Below, in pieces: positions 10,947 through 18,101 of a stretch of DNA of 64,000 nucleotides. How positions within the stretch are numbered: position 1 is the first letter of the stretch; the number at the start of each line of letters is the position of its first letter. Under the pieces are notes generated by a model. The model was not told the DNA's origin. It made no database searches and saw only the letters and a list, made by a program, of their open reading frames with translations. The stretch lies in NCBI RefSeq assembly GCF_004342485.1, contig NZ_SMBU01000001.1, positions 1-64,000 of the forward strand, read 5' to 3'. This DNA is from Roseateles saccharophilus (GTDB lineage: Bacteria; Pseudomonadota; Gammaproteobacteria; Burkholderiales; Burkholderiaceae_C). Made by a program: the position numbers and the translations under genes.

Positions 10947-11480
10947 TCAGCCGAACAGGCGGCGCAGCCAGCCGCGCAGGCGCTGCCAAAAGCCGCTGGC
11001 CACCGCCGCTGCCGGGGCCTCCGCCGGCGGCGGATGGCGTTCGAGCAGCGCGGCCCGAAAGCGCGCGAAGAAGTCCTCGGCCAGCTTCTGCGCGGCCAGG
11101 TCGACGAGTCGCGAGCCGACCTGGGCCAGCTTGCCGCCGACGCTGGCCGTGACCGCATAGCTCAGCCGCGTCTCGGCGGGGCCGAGGGTTTCGAGTCGCA
11201 CATCGGCCTGGCCCTTGCCGTGGCCGGCTGCGCCGCCCGAACCCTCGAAGCCGATGCGATAGCTGTGTGGCGGGTTCAGCTCGGAGAGCTGGAGCCGGCC
11301 CTTGAACTTCGCCTTCACGGGCCCGATGGACACGCCCATCAACACGTCGTAGGTGTGCTCGCCCGACGGCGTGATCGCCTCGCAGCCCGGCACGGCGGCC
11401 TGCAGCATCGCGGTGTCGTTCAACGCGTCCCAGGCTTGCGCCTGGGTCACGGGCAGGATCTGTGCGCCGGTGAGGTTCAT
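10947..11480 (-). CDS. coxG: CoxG-like SRPBCC protein (CO dehydrogenase subunit G family)
   Basis: CoxG proteins are lipid-binding START/SRPBCC-fold proteins reported to help attach CO dehydrogenase to the membrane. The 177-residue sequence has the family pattern: WDALNDTAMLQAAVPGCEAI, a YDVLMGVSIGPVKAKFKG strand pair, FEGSGGAAGHGKGQADVRL, and SVGGKLAQVGSRLVDLAAQKLAEDFFARF. The last 35 residues form a linker plus an amphipathic Trp/Arg-rich end (GFWQRLRGWLRRLFG) that could contact the membrane. It is separated by 9 kb from the catalytic coxSLM genes but lies close to coxE and coxD. It follows the cytochrome genes after a hairpin and ends at a strong terminator, so it probably has its own promoter. 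Confidence 0.88.
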   Translation of the reverse strand: MNLTGAQILPVTQAQAWDALNDTAMLQAAVPGCEAITPSGEHTYDVLMGVSIGPVKAKFKGRLQLSELNPPHSYRIGFEGSGGAAGHGKGQADVRLETLGPAETRLSYAVTASVGGKLAQVGSRLVDLAAQKLAEDFFARFRAALLERHPPPAEAPAAAVASGFWQRLRGWLRRLFG

Positions 11481-11588
11481 TCTGAGGATTCTGGACAGGT
11501 TGCGGCCGGTCGGCCAGCCGACCCACAGGATTCAACCAATTCGCCGTCGACCTGACGGTGGACTGAAGCCACGGGTGCTGCGCAGATC

Positions 11589-11620
11589 GGCGCCCCGTCT
11601 CTGCAAAGACACGGGGCGCC
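11589..11620. terminator. Strong hairpin between cytochrome and coxG genes
   Basis: The arms GGCGCCCCGT and ACGGGGCGCC are exact 10-bp complements around a 12-nt loop. They lie 16 bp after the stop of the cytochrome gene. No T-tract follows on the minus strand, so it may act as a processing or stabilising structure or a weak terminator rather than a full stop. Confidence 0.5.
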
Positions 11621-11636
11621 TTGCCCGGCCCGCCGT

Positions 11637-12308
11637 TCAGCGGTTGGGCAGGGCCTGGGCGTAGGCCGCCACGTTGGCGATGTCCTCCTTGCCCAGTTCA
11701 TGCGCCACGGTCTTCATCACGGCGCCGGTCGGCACGGTCTGTGCGTCCGAGCGTTCGTCGGTGCGCTGGAACACGGTCAGCTGCTTGACCAGATAGTCCA
11801 GGTGCTGGCCGGCCAGGCGCGGGAAGATGCTGTTGCCCTGGCCCTTGTCGCCGTGGCAGCTGGCGCAGGCCGGGACGTTCTTGGCCGGAACGCCGTTCTC
11901 GAAGATGAGCTGACCGGCGGCGATGCGGGCTGCCTCGCCTTCGACCGGCTGGCGTTGCGGCGCCGACCCGGCGAAGTAGCCGGCCAGGCCATCGATCTGG
12001 GCGTCCGTAAGCGCATGGCTCAGGCCCCACATGTATTCGAAGCCGGCGGGGTCGCGGCGATGCTGGGCGCGGAAGTTCTTGAGCTGGCCGGCCAGATAGA
12101 CATCCGTCTGCCCGGCCAGGTTGGGGAAGTTCGGCGACACCGCCATTCCCGTGAGGCCGTGGCACATCGAGCAGACCTGCTGCGCGAGCACCGTGCCGGA
12201 CACGGCCGGGTTGGCCACGTCGCGCGAGCGTTCGGGGTTGGCGCAGCCGGCGGCCAGGGCGAGGGCGGCCCAGGCCGCCAGCGAAATCGTGAGTCTGGTG
12301 CGTGTCAT
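11637..12308 (-). CDS. Diheme c-type cytochrome lipoprotein (cytochrome c4-like)
   Basis: The ATG at 12308 follows a GGGAGAG ribosome-binding site, giving a 223-residue protein. A lipoprotein signal ends LALAAGC, with Cys22 as the lipidated residue. Two class I heme sites follow, CSMCH at 46-50 and CASCH at 148-152, each in a domain ending with an AxYAQAL-type helix as in cytochrome c4. It should sit in the periplasm, anchored to a membrane, and carry electrons one heme at a time. It lies only 17 bp after the Cyc2-like gene, so the two are almost certainly cotranscribed. The pairing suggests that the periplasmic cytochrome receives electrons from, or passes them to, the outer-membrane cytochrome-porin. 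Confidence 0.9.
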   Translation of the reverse strand: MTRTRLTISLAAWAALALAAGCANPERSRDVANPAVSGTVLAQQVCSMCHGLTGMAVSPNFPNLAGQTDVYLAGQLKNFRAQHRRDPAGFEYMWGLSHALTDAQIDGLAGYFAGSAPQRQPVEGEAARIAAGQLIFENGVPAKNVPACASCHGDKGQGNSIFPRLAGQHLDYLVKQLTVFQRTDERSDAQTVPTGAVMKTVAHELGKEDIANVAAYAQALPNR

Positions 12309-12325
12309 GACACTCTCCCGCGGCT

Positions 12326-13816
12326 TCAGTACGCCATCCACATGTAGAGGAACAGCGAGTTGTTGTCGCTGGCGTTGCGGCCGAAGCCGTCGTAGTTGCT
12401 CGCGGCGCCGTTGTAACGCGAGTACATCGTGTACTGGGCACCGATGCGGATGTATTGCAGCGGCATCCAGAAGGCCTCGACCGTCCAGCCGCGGGTGCCG
12501 GGGTTGCCGGACAGGTTGCCGTTCACCGGCACCGAGAGCTGCGTGGCATTGGGGTCGGTGGCCGTGATGCTCAGCGTCGTCGGATCGAAGCCGGAACTCT
12601 GGTTGGCCGTGTTGGTCGTGCCCGTCAGGCTGAACAGGCTGAGGCTGCCGCCGTAGCGCGCCTGGTAGACATAGCTGAGCTTGGCGCGCAGCAGGTGGCT
12701 GCTGTCACTGTCGCTGGTATTGGCCAGCGCATTGCCGGCCGCATCGACGAAGCCCACCGGCTGGTTGGCCTGACCGGCCGGATAGCGGTGCCGGTTGCCG
12801 GTGTAGACGAACTGGGCCGTGACTGCGTGCGGATCGAGCAGGTACTGGTATTGCGCGTCGATGCTCCAGTCGCGGAAGCGGTCGATGGTCGCGGGGTCGG
12901 TCACGTCCTGGTAGACCCGTGCCACCATGCCGCCGGTGCCGATCATCAGGCTGTGGGCACCCCACTCATGGTTCCAGGCCAGCCGCCAGTAGGGGTTGAG
13001 CCCGCGCATCTGGGTGCGAGGCGCGACGCCGCGCGTCATGAAGGACAGCGGCCCGCGTGCCGTGCCGTAGAAGCCCACCTCGCCATACCAGGTTCGGTTC
13101 AGGAAGCCGTAGGCGTTCAGGCCGGCGATGTTGCCGCCCGACGAATAGCCGGGGTAGGGCGTCGTGCCGTCGATGAACTGGTAGCTCGTCGGGCTGGGCA
13201 CGGGCACGTACTGCATCCAGGCCGCTGCGGTGTTCCAGGGGTCGGACACCGAGGGGTTGTTGTTCAGGCTCAGGCCGACGATGAGGTCGCGCTCGCCGCT
13301 GATGAAGCGGTCGGCCCAGCGGATGTCCATGTTGTCGGCATTCGTGTGGCCCGAGAAGGAACCATCGGCATTGGTGACGGCATAGGGGTTGTAGGTGACC
13401 TGCACGAAGGCGCCGACGTTGTCGGTGATCTTGCCGCCGGCGAACAGGCTGGCCGTGGCGAAGATCAGATCCTTGTCCTTCTGGAAGTCCGAGCTCGGGC
13501 TCTGGCTCTTGCTGGTGTTGGCCACCGAGGCTTCGGACGCCACGGCCATGACCGACAGCGGCACCGAGGTGCGCTGGCCCAGCGTGTAGCCGGTCAGCTT
13601 GAACATGCGGCCATAGGGCGTCAGCTCGGGGAACTGCCCGCCGGCATGGCAGGCCATGCAGTTCTGCCCGGTCTGGCGGTTGAACAGCGGGATGGCCTGG
13701 GCCGGCCTGGCGGCCAGCGCCAGCACGGCGAGCCCCAGCGTCAAGGCCCAGATCCCCCAGGCTCGTGGCCCGGCCCTGTGGCCCTGGCCACCGAGTAACA
13801 CGGTCGGATGGTTCAT
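12326..13816 (-). CDS. Cyc2-like fused monoheme cytochrome-porin of the outer membrane
   Basis: The product has 496 residues. A signal peptide ends near ARPAQA (residue 41). A short heme domain follows, IPLFNRQTGQNCMACHAGG, with CxxCH at 53-57, then the segment PELTPYGRMFKLTGY. The rest (about 80-496) is a beta-barrel of alternating aromatic strands that ends in an aromatic residue (LFLYMWMAY), as outer-membrane porins do. This layout is that of Cyc2, the fused cytochrome-porin of iron-oxidising bacteria, and the motifs on each side of the heme agree. Relatives of unknown function also occur outside iron oxidisers, so an iron substrate is not proven. The adjacent diheme lipoprotein is the expected periplasmic partner. 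The reading frame stays open far upstream, but that part lies antisense to coxE; the ATG at 13816 is the real start. Confidence 0.75.
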   Translation of the reverse strand: MNHPTVLLGGQGHRAGPRAWGIWALTLGLAVLALAARPAQAIPLFNRQTGQNCMACHAGGQFPELTPYGRMFKLTGYTLGQRTSVPLSVMAVASEASVANTSKSQSPSSDFQKDKDLIFATASLFAGGKITDNVGAFVQVTYNPYAVTNADGSFSGHTNADNMDIRWADRFISGERDLIVGLSLNNNPSVSDPWNTAAAWMQYVPVPSPTSYQFIDGTTPYPGYSSGGNIAGLNAYGFLNRTWYGEVGFYGTARGPLSFMTRGVAPRTQMRGLNPYWRLAWNHEWGAHSLMIGTGGMVARVYQDVTDPATIDRFRDWSIDAQYQYLLDPHAVTAQFVYTGNRHRYPAGQANQPVGFVDAAGNALANTSDSDSSHLLRAKLSYVYQARYGGSLSLFSLTGTTNTANQSSGFDPTTLSITATDPNATQLSVPVNGNLSGNPGTRGWTVEAFWMPLQYIRIGAQYTMYSRYNGAASNYDGFGRNASDNNSLFLYMWMAY

Positions 13817-13842
13817 CGAGAACTCCAGTCGGTTGGTCTTGA

Positions 13843-13887
13843 GGTCATTCTCATGACCGGCCACCGCAGCAACTTGAGCTGTATCAA
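13843..13887 (-). promoter_or_regulatory. Putative FNR/Anr-type promoter of the cytochrome-porin gene
   Basis: TTGAGCTGTATCAA (13874-13887) matches the FNR/CRP-family consensus TTGAT-N4-ATCAA at 9 of 10 positions. Its centre is about 64 bp upstream of the ATG. GAGAAT (13852-13847 read on the minus strand) is a fair -10 hexamer. A start near 13839 would put the box at about -41.5, the class II activator position. The -10 region is itself inside a perfect palindrome, GGTCAT-TCTC-ATGACC (13843-13858), which could be a second operator. Confidence 0.45.
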
Positions 13888-13923
13888 TGAACCGGGCGGC
13901 CTGTAGCGGGCCGGCCACGGGCC

Positions 13924-15090
13924 TCAGCCCAGCGCGGCAACCAGCCGCTGCACGCTGTCCAGGTCGTGCACCGGCAGATGTCGGCTCACCTGGGGCAGCA
14001 GGGCCTTCACGCCGGCGGCGCGCGGCTCGAAGGCCGCGAAGCGCAGCAACGGGTTCAGCCACAGCAGCTCGCCGCAGGACAGGCGCAGCCGCTCGGCCTC
14101 GAAGCCCAGGCGGGCGCAGGCCGGGTCGTCGTCCGAACGCTCCAGTCCGTCGGTGACGAGCAGCACCGTCGCGTTGCCGCCGCCGAGCACACGGCGCGCC
14201 CAGTCGCGGTTGAAGGCATGCAGGTTGGCGGCGATGCGCGTGCCACCGGCCCAGTCGGGCACGGCCGCGGACACGGCGGCCAGCGCGGCGTCGGGGTCGC
14301 GCTGGCGCAGCTGGCGGGTGATGCGGGTCAGCCGCGTGCCGAACACGAAGGCCTCGACGACGGGGCGCTCGCCCATGCCGGCTGCCGGGTTCAGCAGGCC
14401 CTGGGCCAGGTGCAGCAGCACGCGCGAGTAGCGGCCCATGGAACCCGAGATGTCGGCCAGCAGCACCAGCGGCGTCGGGCGCAGGCGGGCGCGCTCGCGC
14501 TGCGGCGGGGCGCCGGCGTGGCGGCCTTCCGCGCGCAACGTCGCACGCCAGGCGATGCGCCCGCGTGGCGCGGTCTCGAAGCGGCGCGTCAGGCGCCGGG
14601 CCAGCTGCGGCTGCAGCGCGGCCAGGGCCTGGCGCGCGGCGGCCCATTCGGCGGTCGTCATCGTGTCGAAGTCGCGGCGTTGCAGCAGTTCGCGGCTGCC
14701 GGCATCGAGGCGGGCCTCGATGTCGACCGGCTCGGTGCGCGGCTGCTCCTGTAGCGCCGGCGCCGGGAACAGGGCGTCGGCCAGGCGGCGGTTCTCGGGC
14801 GGTGGCGGCGCGCCGGCGCGGCCCTGGGCCTGGGGCAGCAGCAGGGCCATGATGCGGCCGAGCAGGTCGGGGTCGCGCCAGAAGACGTGGAAGGCCTGCT
14901 CGAACAGCGGCCGGTGCTCGGGCCGGTCGACGAGGCAGGCGGCCAGCGCGGCCTTGAAGTCGGCCCGCGAGGCCAAGGCCCCGGCCTGCAGCGCCTGCGT
15001 GGCGAGCATCAGCCGGTCCGTGCCGACGGGCAGGCCGGCGGCGCGCAGCACGCGGCCGAAGTGGACGAGGTTCTCCGCCAGGTGATCCAC
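13924..15090 (-). CDS. coxE: CoxE-like VWA-domain protein
   Basis: CoxE acts with the AAA+ ATPase CoxD in maturing the active site of molybdenum-containing CO dehydrogenases. The 388-residue product starts at a GTG (VDHLAENLVHFGRVLRAAGLPVGTDR, a typical CoxE N-terminus), 8 bp after the coxD stop. The C-terminal half is a von Willebrand A domain with the MIDAS motif DISGSMGRYSR and later ATVLLVTDGLERSDDD, both intact. A central Pro-rich linker separates it from the helical N-domain. The start was chosen by the fit to family N-termini, since the frame continues upstream inside coxD. coxD and coxE form a two-gene unit that ends about 100 bp before the cytochrome-porin gene. Confidence 0.88.
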   Translation of the reverse strand: MDHLAENLVHFGRVLRAAGLPVGTDRLMLATQALQAGALASRADFKAALAACLVDRPEHRPLFEQAFHVFWRDPDLLGRIMALLLPQAQGRAGAPPPPENRRLADALFPAPALQEQPRTEPVDIEARLDAGSRELLQRRDFDTMTTAEWAAARQALAALQPQLARRLTRRFETAPRGRIAWRATLRAEGRHAGAPPQRERARLRPTPLVLLADISGSMGRYSRVLLHLAQGLLNPAAGMGERPVVEAFVFGTRLTRITRQLRQRDPDAALAAVSAAVPDWAGGTRIAANLHAFNRDWARRVLGGGNATVLLVTDGLERSDDDPACARLGFEAERLRLSCGELLWLNPLLRFAAFEPRAAGVKALLPQVSRHLPVHDLDSVQRLVAALG

Positions 15091-15098
15091 GGTCGGCC

Positions 15099-16010
15099 TC
15101 AGGCCCCGGCACGCAGCCTCAGCTCCGCCAGCAGCCGCGCCGCCTCGCCGCCCTGCATGCGGGCGATGTCGTCCTGGTATTTCAGCAGCACGCCCAGCGT
15201 CGACTGCACGGTGGCCGGGTCCAGGCTGACCGCGTTCAGCTCGACGAGGGCGCGTGACCAGTCCAGCGTCTCGGCCAGGCCGGGCAGCTTGTAGAGGTCC
15301 AGCCGCCGCAGGCCCTGCACGAAGTCGACGATCTGTCGGGCCAGTGCGGCGTCCACGCCCGGCAGACGGGCGCGCACGATGGCCAGCTCGCGTGCGGCGT
15401 CGGGGAAGTCCAGCCAGTGGTAGAGGCAGCGGCGCTTCACGGCGTCGTGGATCTCGCGGCTGCGGTTGCTCGTCAGCACGACCAGCGGCGGCGTGGCTGC
15501 GGCGATGGTGCCGAGCTCGGGGATGCTGAGCTGGAACTCGGCCAGGAACTCCAGCAGGAAGGCCTCGAAGGGCGCGTCGGCGCGGTCCAGCTCGTCGATC
15601 AGCAGCACCGGCGCGGGCGTGGTGGTGAGGGCCTGCAGCAGCGGGCGCTCGATCAGGAAGCGGCGCGCGAACAGCTCGTCCGCCGTGCGCTGGTGGTCCT
15701 GCGCCTGGGCGAGCCGGATCTCCAGCATCTGCCGCGCGTAGTTCCACTCATAGGCCGCGGCGGCCAAGTCCAGACCCTCGTAGCACTGCAGGCGGATCAG
15801 CGGCCTTTGCAGGGCCGCCGCGAGGGCCGCGGCGATGGCCGTCTTGCCCGTGCCGGGCGCGCCTTCCAGCAGCAGCGGGCGCGCCAGGCGCAGCGCCAGG
15901 AAGGCGGCCGTGGCCAGCTCGCGCGAGGGCAGATAGGCCTGGGCCTGCAGGCCGGCGGCGATGGCGTCGATGCTGCTGTGCGGGGCGGAGTCGGGCACGG
16001 CGGGCCTCAC
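15099..16010 (-). CDS. coxD: CoxD-like MoxR-type AAA+ ATPase
   Basis: This MoxR-subfamily AAA+ ATPase (about 303 residues) is the expected partner of the following CoxE protein. Walker A is GAPGTGKT, Walker B is VLLIDELDRAD, and sensor 1 is VVLTSNRSREI, followed by the MoxR-typical RRCLYHWLDFP. In Oligotropha, CoxD functions in installing the Cu and S of the CO dehydrogenase active site. The frame is open upstream but is not protein-like there. GTG codons at 16010 (VRPAVPDSAPH) or 15998 are the plausible starts. A palindrome in the divergent upstream region could control this unit and the outer-membrane gene on the other strand. Confidence 0.87.
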   Translation of the reverse strand: MRPAVPDSAPHSSIDAIAAGLQAQAYLPSRELATAAFLALRLARPLLLEGAPGTGKTAIAAALAAALQRPLIRLQCYEGLDLAAAAYEWNYARQMLEIRLAQAQDHQRTADELFARRFLIERPLLQALTTTPAPVLLIDELDRADAPFEAFLLEFLAEFQLSIPELGTIAAATPPLVVLTSNRSREIHDAVKRRCLYHWLDFPDAARELAIVRARLPGVDAALARQIVDFVQGLRRLDLYKLPGLAETLDWSRALVELNAVSLDPATVQSTLGVLLKYQDDIARMQGGEAARLLAELRLRAGA

Positions 16011-16054
16011 GGTCGGGTGGTGGCGCCCGCGAGTATGCGGCGGGCTGCATCCGC

Positions 16055-16077
16055 TAAGAACCTTGAACAGGTTCTTA
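16055..16077. promoter_or_regulatory. Operator-like inverted repeat in the divergent coxD / outer-membrane gene region
   Basis: TAAGAACC and GGTTCTTA are perfect 8-bp arms around TTGAACA. The repeat lies midway between two divergent starts, 45 bp from coxD and 91 bp from the barrel gene. Its position suits a shared transcription-factor site. No regulator gene is adjacent. Confidence 0.5.
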
Positions 16078-16167
16078 CATCTGCCCGGGAAGGAATGCGG
16101 CGCGGGCGGCGTTCTCGGGTTGAAGGGGCCGGATCGGCCGGCCCACCGGAACTCGACGGGAACATCC

Positions 16168-17055
16168 ATGAAAAAAGCGCCCCTCCTCCTCACCGCCCTG
16201 CTGATCGCCGGCCTCGCCCATGCCGACGAAGCCGCCCCCAACGCCGACAAGCGTGCCCTCAACCTCGCCGTGCAGCGTGACGGCCAGCACAACCAGAGCG
16301 CCGCGGCGGCCGTCAGCCTGCCGGTGGGCGACAGCGCCTGGGTGCAGGCCGGCGTCGGCGAATCGCGCAGCCGCGATGCCGCCAGCGGCGTCGTCTACAG
16401 GCCCAGGCAGGTGTCGCTGGGCGGCGGCGTGGCCGGCAAACGCTGGCAGGCCAGCCTCAACGCCAGCCAGCGCCGCGACGGCAGCGCGCTGCGCCAGAAC
16501 GACGTGGCCGCCGCGGTGGACTGGAAACCGACGGACGGCGTCATGGTCGGCGTCGACGCGGCCACCCGCAACGCCCGCACGCGGGGTACGCTGGCTGCCA
16601 ACGGCGTGGGTGCTGCAACGCCGGTGGAGCAGCGCATCAAGGGCCACGGCGTGGGCGTGCATGGCGCTGTCGACCTGACTCAGCGCCTGAGCGTCTACGG
16701 CGCCACGATGCACAACCGCTACACGACGACCACGACGCAAGAGACGAACGGCGGCGGCCTGCTGGCGGGTGTGCCGCTGCTGCACAAGGGCGTCTCGGCC
16801 ATCAACCGCGACGAGGCCGCGCTGGACCGCAGCAGCCAGGTCGGCGCGACCTGGCGCGTCAGCGACCGCGTGGCGCTCAATGGCGAACTGCAGCAGGACC
16901 GCCTGCACGATGGCGGCAGCCTGCGCAGCGTGCAGATGAAGGCCGCAGTCGGCGTCGGGGCCGGCTGGACCCTCGCCCCCGGCATCGGCCACAGCCGCGG
17001 GCCGCAGGGCGAGAGCACGAACTACGGCTTGCTGGGGGCGAGCTACAACTGGTGA
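16168..17055 (+). CDS. Predicted outer-membrane beta-barrel protein, unknown family
   Basis: The product is 295 residues with a clear signal peptide (MKKAPLLLTALLIAGLAHA). The mature part is built from alternating polar and hydrophobic strands (SAWVQAGVGESRSR, VSLGGGVAGKRWQASLNASQ) and ends YGLLGASYNW. The terminal aromatic residue and the strand pattern are those of outer-membrane barrels with about 12-14 strands. I cannot assign a family or a substrate. An ATG 8 bp after a CGACGGGAAC tract is the natural start. It is divergent from coxD and shares with it a short region containing a palindrome. A large palindromic repeat follows directly after its stop. Confidence 0.65.
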   Translation: MKKAPLLLTALLIAGLAHADEAAPNADKRALNLAVQRDGQHNQSAAAAVSLPVGDSAWVQAGVGESRSRDAASGVVYRPRQVSLGGGVAGKRWQASLNASQRRDGSALRQNDVAAAVDWKPTDGVMVGVDAATRNARTRGTLAANGVGAATPVEQRIKGHGVGVHGAVDLTQRLSVYGATMHNRYTTTTTQETNGGGLLAGVPLLHKGVSAINRDEAALDRSSQVGATWRVSDRVALNGELQQDRLHDGGSLRSVQMKAAVGVGAGWTLAPGIGHSRGPQGESTNYGLLGASYNW

Positions 17056-17063
17056 GGCGCCAA

Positions 17064-17224
17064 GGCAAGGCTGAACAAGTCCCTCGCGCGCAGCGCATCC
17101 CTGCTTTGGGTGGTCTGCGGCGTTGCAAATCCTCGCCGTAGCCGGAGCTACGGCTGGGGTTTGCGCCTTGCAGCCCATCCCAAACCAGGGCGCGCTGCAT
17201 CGCGGGGACCTATTCAGCGTTGCC
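17064..17224. repeat. 161-bp long imperfect palindrome (MITE-like or REP-like element)
   Basis: The outer 20 bp (17064-17083) match the reverse complement of 17205-17224 at 17 of 20 positions. The exact centre is a perfect stem-loop, GCCGTAGC-CGGA-GCTACGGC (17135-17154). The arms in between also pair imperfectly along their length, so the whole unit can fold into one hairpin. It fills the gap between the barrel gene and the next gene. No coding potential is visible. It may be a non-autonomous mobile element or a transcript-end structure. Confidence 0.72.
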
Positions 17225-17261
17225 CTAAGCTGCGGGCCTTCCACCGTTTCGGAAGGTCCGC

Positions 17262-17483
17262 ATGAACTTCACCAAGATCCTCGGCGTGCTGCTGCTCATC
17301 GCTGGCACGGCCAGCCTTGCCACCGGCGGCTTCAGCTACACCAAGGACAGCACCGTCGTGAAGCTCGGGTCGCTGGAGCTGACGGCCAAGGAGAAGGAGC
17401 AGGTCAACCTGCCGGTGTGGCTGGGCGTGGGGGCGATCGCGGTGGGCGGCCTGCTGCTGGTGTTCGGCGGGCGCAAGCGATGA
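17262..17483 (+). CDS. Small two-helix membrane protein (DUF3185-like)
   Basis: This 73-residue protein has two hydrophobic helices, ILGVLLLIAGTASLATGGF and VWLGVGAIAVGGLLLVFGG. They flank a polar segment with a lysine-rich LTAKEKEQVN loop. The size and layout fit small conserved inner-membrane proteins of the DUF3185 type; the role is unknown. Its stop overlaps the start of the next gene (ATGA), so the two are translationally coupled. Confidence 0.65.
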   Translation: MNFTKILGVLLLIAGTASLATGGFSYTKDSTVVKLGSLELTAKEKEQVNLPVWLGVGAIAVGGLLLVFGGRKR

Positions 17484-18028
17484 GCCTCGGGCATCGCGCC
17501 GTGCTGGACTTCTGGTTCCGGGAGACCCAACCGGCCCAGTGGTGGAGGGTCGACCCCGTCTTCGACGAGTTGATCCGCCAGCGCTTCGGCGCGCTGCACG
17601 GGCAGGCCCGGCGCTGCGAGCTGTTCGCCTGGCGCGCGACGCCCGAAGGCCGCCTCGCCGAGGTCATCGCGCTCGACCAGTTCGCCCGCAACATCCACCG
17701 TGGCACGCCGGACGCGTTTGCGGCCGACCCGCTGGCCCTGGCGCTTGCGCAGGAAGCCGTCGCGGCGGGCGCCGACCTGGCGCTGCCGGACGAAGAGCAG
17801 CGCGCCTTCCTCTACATGCCCTATATGCACAGCGAGTCCGCCGCCATCCATGCGGCGGCCGAGCCGCTGATGCGCGAGCGCGCGCCGCGGCACACCCACG
17901 ACTTCGAGTTGAAGCACAAGGCCATCGTCGACCGCTTCGGGCGCTACCCGCACCGCAATGCCATGCTGGGCCGCACATCGACGCCCGAGGAGCTGGAGTT
18001 CCTGAATCAGCCGGGGTCGAGCTTCTGA
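17480..18028 (+). CDS. DUF924 family protein
   Basis: This 182-residue soluble helical protein has the family landmarks VLDFWFRETQPAQWW near the N-terminus, LAEVIALDQFARNIHRGTPDAFAADPLAL in the middle, and FLYMPYMHSESAAIH followed by HKAIVDRFGRYPHRNAMLGRTSTPEELEFL. DUF924 proteins are widespread and resemble TPR-like helical folds; their biochemical role is unknown. The start codon shares the ATGA with the stop of the upstream small membrane protein. Confidence 0.88.
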   Translation: MSLGHRAVLDFWFRETQPAQWWRVDPVFDELIRQRFGALHGQARRCELFAWRATPEGRLAEVIALDQFARNIHRGTPDAFAADPLALALAQEAVAAGADLALPDEEQRAFLYMPYMHSESAAIHAAAEPLMRERAPRHTHDFELKHKAIVDRFGRYPHRNAMLGRTSTPEELEFLNQPGSSF

Positions 18029-18101
18029 GCAAGGGCCGAGGGCAGCGCCTGCGCGCTGTTCGACGCCTTGCGAAGGCCTGACGCCCTCCGGCCGTGGTTC
18101 A

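Noticed and set aside
13817-15112. N-terminal extension of the cytochrome-porin frame to 928 codons
   Set aside because: The extension is in a shifted frame over coxE. The signal peptide at 13816 and the gap with promoter-like elements show the true start.
15748-16292. Longer starts for coxD reaching across the divergent promoter
   Set aside because: The added residues are not conserved in the MoxR family and would cover the start of the barrel gene on the other strand.
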